Shown here: in pieces, positions 49,224 to 58,300 of the stretch | Layout: every line of letters starts with the position of its first letter | Numbering within the stretch: position 1 is the first letter of the stretch | Source of the DNA: CAYRXM01 sp964449465 | Lineage (GTDB): Bacteria; Chloroflexota; Anaerolineae; JAFGEY01 | Assembly: GCA_964449465.1 (NCBI GenBank) | Contig: CAYVBK010000022.1 | Span: forward strand, 1 to 64,000 | Reading direction: 5' to 3' | Length of the DNA stretch: 64,000 nt | The notes under the pieces: model-generated | Told to the model about the DNA's origin: nothing | Databases searched by the model: none | The model's input: the letters and a program-made list of their open reading frames with translations, nothing else | Position numbers and translations under genes: made by a program

Positions 49224-51022
49224 TCAGGCGGAGTGTGTTCATCGGTTTGTGGATGGTGTGCTGGTTGAGCGCGTGCGCATCGCCGCCGACGGCGATGGTG
49301 ACGGCCACAGCCGTAGCCCCGGGGGTGATCGCGGCCGCAGAGACGGCGACGGCGACCCCGACCGTGACGGCGACGCTGGCCATCACCCCCACTCTAGCGG
49401 CCACTCTTGCGGCCGCCTCTCCTACGCCGATCGTGGCGCCGACTGCGGCGCCGGCCGAGTGGGTGGTGGTGCAGTCGGATGAGCATCTGGCTCTGCATCC
49501 CTCGTGGAGATGTCTCGATGGCATTGACCTGGGCGCAGATCGGCTGGTGGCGCGGGCCGGCGATCATTATTTGACCGTGATCAATGAACATGGGCCGTAT
49601 GTGACCTTTCAAGGCGATCTGATGGTCGAGGCGCGTATGGAGACGGCGGCGGGTCAGTGGGGGGCGTTGGTGCTGTTGGGCGCCCTGCCGCAGGGGGACT
49701 GGTGGCAGGCCATGAAGCGTCTGGACCTGGGACTGCAAGACGGGCGGGTGGATGCGACTTTTTGGGATGGTCGCAGCCCTGAACCGCGCTGGTCACAAAG
49801 CTGGTCGGCACAGGGGGTGGCGGGCCCCACATGGGTGGGGCTGCGCAAGCAGAGCGATCAACTGTTGGTGATGGTCAACGGTCGGGAGGTGGGGCGGCTG
49901 GACGATCCGGGCCTGTTTCCCCAAAACAGCCTGTATCTGGGTCTCAATGTGCAGCCCAACGACATGTTGACGGTGTACGAGATTCGGGTTCAAACTGAGA
50001 AAGGAAAGGACAAGATGGTAGAGATCATCAGTCCACAAACAGAGAAATCCTATGTGCCGTCATCGCCCTCGCTGCGCGAACTGGCGGCCCAACGCGGCTT
50101 GCTGATCGGCGCGGCGGTTTCGCCGGGGCCGCTGCGCTGTGAGCCGGCTTTTGCGCAGGCGCTGGCGCACGAGTTTAATTTGCTGACCACCGAAAATGCC
50201 GTCAAGTTTGGTCCGGTGCATCCGCAGCCCGACCGGTATTTTTGGGATGATGCCGACGCGCTGGTGGCTTTTGCTCAGGCGCACGAGATGCAGGTGCGCG
50301 GTCACACTTTGGTGTGGCATCAACAATTGGCCGGCTGGGTGGAGCAAAAGACGTGGACGCGCGACGAAATGTCGGCTATGCTGCGCGAGCATATTTTCAC
50401 GGTGGTGGGACGCTATAGAGGACGCATTGCGGTGTGGGATGTGGTCAACGAGGCGTTGGAAGATGGCGCCGGCCGGCCGCGCGAGACAGTCTGGTACAAG
50501 GGCATCGGGCCGGATTACCTGGACCTGGCCTTTCAATGGGCGCACGAGGCCGACCCCGACGCGCTATTGTTTTATAACGATTACAATGCCGAGGGCATGA
50601 ATCGCAAGTCGAATGCCGTATACGATCTGGTCAAGGGGATGCTGGAGCGCGGCGTGCCGATCCATGGCGTGGGGCTGCAAATGCACATCGAGGCGGCCCG
50701 TCCGCCCTCGTGGAAGCAGGTAGGTGAAAATATGGCGCGGCTCAACGCGTTGGGCTTGCAGGTGCATATCACCGAGTTGGATGTGCGCATCGAAGGCCAG
50801 CCTACCGCCGACAAATTGCGTCAACAGGCCGAGGTGTACCGCGATGCTTTGCAAACCTGCCTGGATGCGCCGGCATGTACGGCGTTCATCATGTGGGGCT
50901 TTACCGACCGATATTCGTGGGTGCCGGGCTTTTTTCAGGGCAGCGGGGCCGCTCTGCCGTTCGACGCCGATTATCAGCCCAAGCCGGCTTTTGAGGCCAT
51001 GCGCAACGCGTTGACCCGGTAA
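49220..51022 (+). CDS. GH10 endo-1,4-beta-xylanase lipoprotein
   Basis: 600 residues. The signal peptide ends in the lipobox LSACA, followed by a Thr/Pro/Ala-rich linker (about residues 25-75). Residues 80-260 form a beta-rich domain similar to a laminin-G-like or DUF1080 sugar-binding module (WGALVLLGALPQGDWWQA, LLVMVNGREVGRLDDPG). Residues 275-600 are a GH10 barrel with NLLTTENAVKFG, HTLVWHQQLAGWV, the acid/base Glu in WDVVNEALED and the nucleophile Glu in VHITELDVRIEG. It would hydrolyse xylan at the cell surface. It starts in the ATGA overlap with the ATP-grasp gene, an odd pairing. Confidence 0.93.
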   Translation: MIRRSVFIGLWMVCWLSACASPPTAMVTATAVAPGVIAAAETATATPTVTATLAITPTLAATLAAASPTPIVAPTAAPAEWVVVQSDEHLALHPSWRCLDGIDLGADRLVARAGDHYLTVINEHGPYVTFQGDLMVEARMETAAGQWGALVLLGALPQGDWWQAMKRLDLGLQDGRVDATFWDGRSPEPRWSQSWSAQGVAGPTWVGLRKQSDQLLVMVNGREVGRLDDPGLFPQNSLYLGLNVQPNDMLTVYEIRVQTEKGKDKMVEIISPQTEKSYVPSSPSLRELAAQRGLLIGAAVSPGPLRCEPAFAQALAHEFNLLTTENAVKFGPVHPQPDRYFWDDADALVAFAQAHEMQVRGHTLVWHQQLAGWVEQKTWTRDEMSAMLREHIFTVVGRYRGRIAVWDVVNEALEDGAGRPRETVWYKGIGPDYLDLAFQWAHEADPDALLFYNDYNAEGMNRKSNAVYDLVKGMLERGVPIHGVGLQMHIEAARPPSWKQVGENMARLNALGLQVHITELDVRIEGQPTADKLRQQAEVYRDALQTCLDAPACTAFIMWGFTDRYSWVPGFFQGSGAALPFDADYQPKPAFEAMRNALTR

Positions 51023-51046
51023 TTGGTCGGTGATGGATTGCAGGGT

Positions 51047-51109
51047 GTAGGGGCGAGGCTTGCCCTCGCCCCAATGCGGGGCAGGCGCAAGGCCTGCCCC
51101 TACGGTTTT
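51047..51109 (+). terminator. Compound inverted repeat acting as terminator after GH10
   Basis: GTAGGGGC and GCCCCTAC are the outer arms. Inside, GGGGCGAGG/CCTCGCCCC-like and GGGGCAGGC/GCCTGCCCC hairpins follow one another. GGTTTTTT comes next. Related to the repeats at 15618 and 16621. Confidence 0.7.
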
Positions 51110-51113
51110 TTCA

Positions 51114-52202
51114 TCAGGCAAAACGGCGGCCTTCGTCGAGCATGGCCAGGTAATGGTCCAACGGCACATAGTTGGCTACGGTGTTGCCGGTGCCCAGGCA
51201 ATAGCCGCCGCCGGGCATACATTTTTCCAGGGTATCGCGGACGCGGGCGCGGATGGCGGCTTGGTCGGCGCGGCACAGAAAATCCATGTCAATGCCGCCC
51301 AAGAGGGCGACGCGCTGTCCCCATAGTTTTTTGGCCTCGCGCACGTCTACGATGGTGTCCTCGAACGAGTGTTTGGCGTCAATTTTCACATCGTCAATCA
51401 AATCATCCATAATCGCTTCCAGGTTGCCGCACGAGTGCAAGATGTACAGCCGCCCCGATTCGTGGGTGAGGCGGGCCAGCTCTTTGTGGCCGGGCAGCAC
51501 CAGGGCGCGCATGTCTTTGGGGCCGATCAGGGTGCCAGAGCGGTAGCCCATATCGTCAGAGCCCCAGATCATGCGCACGCGCTCAAATTCGCACAGCCGC
51601 CTGACTACCGCCCGATCCAGTTCCAGGCAGCGGTCGGCGATGGCTTGCACCAGGTCGCGGTCATCGTACAGGGCGTAACACAGTGTTTCATAGCCCATCA
51701 GCCACGACAGGTTTTCGGCAAAATGGCCGGTCAGTCCGCCGAGGATGCACATGTCGTCGGGCAGGTTTTGGTCCAGCCATTCGAGGGCGCGGGTGGTGAT
51801 GGCTTGCGGATCGGGCCAGGGATAGGCCTCAAATTCGGCCCATGTGGTGATCGGTCCTTTGTGCTCGTCAATGTAATTGCGCCCGGATTCGCGGGCCAGG
51901 TCGGCAGTGTCCGGAGCGTTGAGCCAGCGCATGGGCATGTTGACGCCTTCGACGCCGCACAGCACATAATCATAGCCGAGGAATCGCTGCAAGGCAATCT
52001 CGCGCCGCAGCAGCCAGGCCGGGTCGGCGGGATCGAGGCCGTCAAGCAGATCAAAGCGGTCGCAGATGGCTTGTTTGATTTCGCCGTCCAGGTACAGTTC
52101 GAGAATGTGGACGCGCTCTGGCCGGCCCTGGCGAGAGACGCAACGTATCAGGCTTTCCCAGTCGGGGGTGATGGGTTTGCAAAAAGGCGATGAAGGGGTC
52201 AT
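51114..52202 (-). CDS. Uroporphyrinogen decarboxylase-fold (URO-D/MtbA-like) protein
   Basis: About 362 residues from the ATG at 52202 with AAGGAG upstream. The sequence has the URO-D superfamily pattern: EGVNMPMRW, GPITTWAEFEAYPWPDP, the Asp-containing MIWGSDDMGYRSGTLIGP, YILHSCGNLEAIMDDLIDD (with Cys and His as in cobalamin-dependent methyltransferases) and VALLGGIDMDFLCRAD. The HSCGN Cys points to the methyltransferase-like branch (MtaA/MtbA type) rather than to haem synthesis. No corrinoid protein is adjacent. It is downstream of the large subtilase but has its own promoter. Confidence 0.85.
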   Translation of the reverse strand: MTPSSPFCKPITPDWESLIRCVSRQGRPERVHILELYLDGEIKQAICDRFDLLDGLDPADPAWLLRREIALQRFLGYDYVLCGVEGVNMPMRWLNAPDTADLARESGRNYIDEHKGPITTWAEFEAYPWPDPQAITTRALEWLDQNLPDDMCILGGLTGHFAENLSWLMGYETLCYALYDDRDLVQAIADRCLELDRAVVRRLCEFERVRMIWGSDDMGYRSGTLIGPKDMRALVLPGHKELARLTHESGRLYILHSCGNLEAIMDDLIDDVKIDAKHSFEDTIVDVREAKKLWGQRVALLGGIDMDFLCRADQAAIRARVRDTLEKCMPGGGYCLGTGNTVANYVPLDHYLAMLDEGRRFA

Positions 52203-52262
52203 TTTTTTCTCCTTGTGTAGGGGGTCAAGAGACAAGTCGGCAATTTTTGAGATGTTGTATTG

Positions 52263-52292
52263 ATTGTATCATACCGGCGTGGGTGGTGTCAA
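52263..52292 (-). promoter_or_regulatory. Promoter of the URO-D-fold gene
   Basis: On the minus strand TTGACA (52287-52292) and TACAAT (52263-52268) are separated by 18 bp. Confidence 0.75.
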
Positions 52293-52299
52293 ACAAAAA

Positions 52300-52342
52300 A
52301 ACTGGCAGGTCTTGGGCGTCAAACGTCCGCGACCTGCCAGTT
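52300..52342. terminator. Terminator between the subtilase and URO-D genes
   Basis: AACTGGCAGGTC (52300-52311) pairs with GACCTGCCAGTT (52331-52342). On the minus strand it is followed by a T-run, so it ends the subtilase transcript. Confidence 0.85.
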
Positions 52343-52353
52343 TGGGGTTATGG

Positions 52354-52386
52354 AGACCTGTCAGGTTGAGAGAACCCGACAGGTCT
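52354..52386. repeat. Second inverted repeat after the subtilase gene
   Basis: AGACCTGTCAGGTT and AACCCGACAGGTCT form a 14-bp stem with one mismatch. No T-run follows. It lies between the stop codon and the terminator. Confidence 0.6.
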
Positions 52387-52398
52387 TGAAGTGGATTT

Positions 52399-55300
52399 TT
52401 AGTACAGCTTGATGGCGATAGGCAGATAGACCTTGAACGGCGAGACTGTGACCACCACCTGATCGGTGATCGGCACGGTCATGTCACCGTTCCACACCGA
52501 GACCGTGACCGTGTAGGAACCGGTGGCGGTATAGATGTGGTTCAGGACCAGCGGGTTGATGCTGGCGGTGGAGGTGATTACCGTACCGTCGCCATAGTTG
52601 ACCACATAGTTGTAGGGCATGGTCAGGTTGGCCGGGGTGAGGGCGGCGCTGAACACCACCTGGGTGTTGGGATAGATGGTTCCGGCGGTGGTGATGCTCA
52701 GGTCAAGGTTGCTGACCGGCTGATAGTTGACGGTGACAACGGTGGTTTCCTGGTCTGATCCGCAGGCGTTGGTGACGGTGAGGGTGACGGTGTAGGTGCC
52801 GGCCGCGTCATAGACAAAGGTGGGGTTGGCATCTGTGCCGCCGCGCGTGCCGGTGCCACCCATATCCCATGTGTAGGTAATGGGGGTGTCACCGCTGACG
52901 GTGGCTGTGAACATGATGGCCGCGCCCAGAGTGGCCGGGCTGCTGCTGGTCAGGTTGGTGATGTGAGCCGGAGTGCAGGGTGGTTCTTGGATGTCAACCA
53001 CACCGGTGCAGACGCTGTCGCCGGCGGCGTTAGTGGCCGTCAAGGTGACGGTATAGCTGCCGACAGCGGCGTATTGATGGGTGGGGTTGACATCGGCGCT
53101 GAGTGGGCTGTTGTCACCGAAATTCCACCGATACATCAAGGCATCTACTGAGGTGTTGGTGAACACGGTGGTTTCACCCAAATAGTTGGGGCTGCTGGTG
53201 TCAAAGCCGCAGGTGGGCAGGTTGACGATGGTCATAGTGACCGGTACATTGATCTTGATGTCATTGGTCTTGAACACCAGAGTGGCCGTGTACACGCCGG
53301 CGGTCATGGTCGGGAAGGCAGTAAAGGTCACGTCAACGGTCAGGTTGCTGTCTGCGCCAACGGTGCCGGTGATGGGCGATTCGGCGACCCAGATCACATC
53401 GGGGGTCTGCCCGGCATAGCCCACATAGAGACGCTCGTTGGTGGCATAGATGGTGCTGCCTGCCGAGTCGCGCCCGCCGATGACATAGAAATAGCCATCG
53501 GAGGCCACATCGCCTTCCATGTAGACACGACCCTGAGTCAGTGTGGGGATGGTGGGTGAGTCGGTCCAGGTGTCGGTCTCTGGGTCATAGTAACCGGCAT
53601 GATTCAGTACGGCCCAGCCTGCGTCGCGACGGCCGGCGGCCAACCACAGGCCATCGGCGCCGTGCGCGTCGGCGTTGTACGACCAGCGCGTATAGGCGCC
53701 GCCGCCAGTGGGAACGCCAGCGATATAGCTCCAGGCCGTGCCGTCAAACTTTTCGGCGGTCATGTCGGGGGTAAAGCCGGGGAACAGCACACCACCGGCG
53801 ACATAGATGACACCGTCAATGGCTGCGGCAGAGAAAGACGTGCGCGATTTTTGCATAGGCACGCCGGCCGACCATGTGCCGGTGGTGGTGTCCAGCTTCC
53901 ATACTTCGGTGGTGCTGGCGCTGCTGCCGACGATGCCGCCCAGCACATACAGGTCTGTGCCGATGCGGACCACCTGATATTGGCTGCGAGCGGTATAGCC
54001 ATTGTTGGTGGCGATGGTGCTCCATGTGTTGGTGGCGATGTCATAGACATAGGTGGTGGCAGTGGTGTCATCGCCGGGGATATAGATTTTGTTGTTGATT
54101 TCGATGCCGTCTATGCTGTCGAGCGCTGCCGGCATGGCGGCCATGGTGTCCCAACTGTTGGTGGCGGTGTTGTAGCGATAGTTGGTGTTAGTTGGGGTTG
54201 TTGCGCCGGCATCACTGGTGCCGCCGATGACATAGATGTAGCCATTGGTGTCGGCCACGACGGCGTTGAACACGCGGCCGGCTGGCAGCGGGGCCTTGGT
54301 TTCCCATGCTGTGCCAATGTCCTCAGGTGCCGCACCGCCAGAAGGCGTGCCGATCACGGCGGGGCCGGCTGCTGTGCCGGTCTCGGCCAGATTGGCGCGG
54401 GTGTTGTGGCCTGTGGTCGGCGGGATGGCGACATTCGAGCTACGCACGGTGACAGTGCCGCTGATCTCTTGAATTTCAAAGGTCAGGGCGCTCGCGCCGG
54501 CGTTGCTCAAAGTCAACTGGAGGGTGCGGGTCTGTCCTGCAGGCACGATGGCATCCAGGCTGTCTGGGGCCACGTCGGCGCAAGGGAGTGTGGCGCGCAG
54601 GGCTACGTTGAGGGTGGTGGTGGCCTGTCCGGTGATTTGGACGCCGGTGATGGTTTGTGAGACGTGTCCGGCAGCCATCACTGTGACCGTGATCGGGCTT
54701 TCGGTTGCATCGAACCAGTATTCATAGGCGCCGCCAGCCTTGGTGGTGAACGATGCGGTCATGCCGGTGCTGGTTTGCACCAGGATTTGGGCATTGACCA
54801 ACGGAGCAGGAACATTGTCACAGCGGCCCAGACCTTGCACCACGCCCGCCAGTTTGCCAAAGGATGGCGGAGCGATGACGGTCATGGTGATGGGCATGTT
54901 GATGACGCTGTGTACAGGGTCGCCGCTGATCGTCTTGAGGGTGGCATAGTAGGTGCCGGGCTGCGATACCATACCGGCATGCAGGATGACATCAACATAT
55001 GCCACGCCGGTGTCGGCGGCCAGAGTGGCGCTGACCGGCTCTTCGAACAGCCAGGGCACTGCGCCGGCGCCCAACACGTCCAGTGTCACATCGTCTATGC
55101 AGATGTTGCCCGACCCGGCGGTTTGCGAAGCAAAGCGCAAGATATGCGGATTGCCATCGGCAAATGCGCTGATGTCAATGGTTACTTGTTCATAGTCGGG
55201 TTCTTCAGTGGTCACATCGGCGGCATAGATTTCCACACCGTCAATGTAGGCTTTCATATAGTCGCCGGTGCTGGCCGCCGCGCCAACCCACTTCCAAAAG

Positions 55301-58300
55301 CTGAGGGTGGCCGCCGAGCCAGAGTTCATCTGGATGGTCTGAGTGACATAGGCGGTGTCGCCGGTGTCGTTGCCGCCGAACCAAACCCACCAGTTGCCGC
55401 TGTGGGCGCCGGCCGTGCCGCTGCCGGTGCCGCAGCTTGTCTCATCACACAGAGGGGTGCCAAAGTTGAGCGAGTACTCGTCCCAGTAAGGGTTGGGTGT
55501 ACCGGCCTCAAATCCGCCGTCCTGGATGATGTCGGCGCGAGTGGTCCAGTGCTTTTCGATGGGGGCGATGGGGCGGGCAGGCAGGCGGAACGTGGGACCG
55601 CCACTGGCCAGCCGGATCGCCGCCGGCGCATAGCCGCCATCCACTTCGAGCAGGTTGACGGTGGTGCTGACCGCTCCGCCGTTGGTGATGGTCATGGGGA
55701 AGGTGGCGCTGTCGCCCATGCTCAGGGTTGCGCTCAGGCTGTTGGGCGCGGCAGCCACGCACGGCTTGAGCCAGCGCAGGTCAAAGTTGACGGTAGTGGT
55801 CGCTTGAGCGGTGATGGATACGCCGGTGGTCTGGCCGGTTTCGTGATCGGTAAATGTCACCGTCACGGTGATGGGGCTTTCGGCCGCGTCCATCCACCAC
55901 TGATAGTCGCCGTTCTCGTCGGTGTACAGGGTGAATTTGGTGCTGCTGCTGGTTTCGATGTTGATGACAGCTCCTTCGATAGGAGCGGGGTCGGTATCGC
56001 AGTAGCCCAGTCCGGTGACGGTGCCTTCCAGCTTGCCCCAGGTGGCCGGAGCGGTCACGGTAAAGGTGATTGGCACCACCGGTTCGCCGTAGGGTGTGTT
56101 GTTTTTGACCTTGATCTGGGCATAGTACTCGCCCGGCTGGGTGATTTCGGGAATGCCGGCATCCATGGTCACGTCTACCATCTGCGTCGTCGAGGCGGTT
56201 AGCGTGCCGGTGATGGGGCTTTCGGACAGCCACAATACATCGGGCGCTGCACAGTCAGGTTCTTCGCCGGGGTAGGCATAGCAGACGGTCAGGTTGTTCT
56301 TGAGCGAGCCGGCCACATCGCACGATCTGTAGGCCAGACCAGCGGTGCCGGCGGCGTTCTCGATGCCGGTGGTCGAACTGGAACCGGTTTCCGTGCCGGC
56401 GTTTTGGAACTGGATCAGCAGGCTGCCGTTGGGGAAAAAGACGGCTTCCCAGGTGCCGGCCGAGCCGGCCGCGCCGCCATAGTGCATCACATTGGCATAC
56501 TCGACCACGGTGCAGGTGTTCCAGCCGCCGTAGGGGCAGGGGGTGAGCTGCTGATAGTAGGCGTTGCCGCTGGTCCTAAAGTCCAGGTCGTCCCACAGCA
56601 GAGCAATCAGGTTGTTGGGCGTGGTGGTGCTGGGCAGCGGACATTGGTTGGCCAGGGTAGTCGAGCCGGCGCCAAAAGTCAAAAAGCCGTTTGTGCCGGC
56701 GTAGAACTGGGTCTGGTCTGTGCCGTAAAAGTTAAAGGGGAAGCCGATGTTGAACGGGCCGCCATAGCCGTCATCCAGCGTGCCGCCGGCGGTAAAGGCA
56801 ATGGGAGTGCCGGTGGCAGTGATGTCAATCCACTGGTAGGCCGGGCCATCAGGCTCGTCCGAATCGGCATAGCGATAGCCGAACGGATCCGGGCCGCCGA
56901 CAGCCAAAACAGGGGCCCAGCCGCGGTCTTTTTCCCGCAGCACAAAGTCGAGGGCCGCGCCACCTGCATTGGCGATGGTCAGCTGCACGGTGACGCTGAT
57001 GCCCATCTCGGCGGCAGCCTGCAAGCTGGTTGGCGCGACCTGGATCCAACCGGCCGGCAGGTACATGTCGGCCTTGACCGTATCGCTGGCGACGACGGTG
57101 ACGTTTTGCACCTCAGCGCCATAACCGGCAAAGGTGGCCGTAAAGACATGCGATCCGGCCGGCGAGAACAGGGTATAGAACGCATCGTCCACCTTGGGAT
57201 CGTCGGGCGTGGCCACAGCCGTGAACGAGCGGCCGCTGTCATTGCTGACCACCGCGCCGACCTTGGTGGCCAGGGTGTTCTCGTCATAGACATGGCCCAC
57301 CACCAGGCCGCCGGGCAGGGGCATGCACGAGAGGGTGGCAATTTGCACATCGTCCACATGCATGTTGTTGCCGTAGGCGCTGATGGCGTGCAAGCCCAGC
57401 CGCACATCGGTATAGCTGCCGCCGGTGTACGCGCTGATGTCTACGGTGTGCTGCTTCCAGCCGGTCGAGCCATCGTAGCGGTTGATCGCTGCGCCGACAT
57501 TGTTCCAGGTTGTGCCGCCGTCGGTGCTGATCTGCACCTGGATGCGATCGGCATTGGTGGTATAGCCGGTGTCATGGTACATCCAGAACATGACCGCCGC
57601 CGAGGACTCACCGCTCAAGTCTACTCCAGAGGTGCGGAACAGGCGGGTCGAGTTGCCGCTGGAGGCATTGTACGAGTTGAACGATGCCAGGCGCGTGCCG
57701 CTGTGTGGCGATGCGACGGGGCTGCTGCCCGATGTCGGCGCCGTCCAGTTGCCGGCAGTGCCGCTGGTGTCTACCTGGTCCCAGCCGTCGGCGGGGAAGG
57801 TGCCGCCGGACGCGCCCTCGAACGAGTTGGACCAGAGCACGCTGACACCGAGGCTATAACCTGGTGCGTTGCAGGCGGCAATGTTGGCGTTTAGAGCAAT
57901 GTTCAGGGTGGCATCGCCGCTCAGGTTGATCTGGGCGTTGCCAGGTTGATAGCCGCTCACCCAGGCGCGGGCGGTGAGGGTGTGAGTAAAGCCGGCGGGC
58001 AAAGAGACGCTGTACCAGCCGGTGACGGGGTTGTTCCAGATGGCGCCATAGGGATAGCCGGCGATCTCGATGCTGGCATACAGCGGCCAACCGGTGTTGG
58101 CGTCGGTGACGGTGCCCGAGACGACATACCAGGGGGCCATAGTCAGCGGGATGTTGAGGGTGGTGGTGGTGCCGGAAACCACACTGACGCCGCCGATCTC
58201 GGCCGGATAATAGCCATAGAGGGCGGTGGTGAGGGTATAGGTGTCGGTGAGCAGACCCAGGCGATAGAACCCGGCCTCTTTGCTGATGGTGCTGCCGGTG

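Noticed and set aside
54664..56202. Long plus-strand frames (also 56404-57894, 57946-59247 and 59278-60381) opposite the subtilase
   Set aside because: They are the antisense of repetitive, Thr/Gly-rich modules and read as Gly/Ala/Arg-rich strings without motifs.
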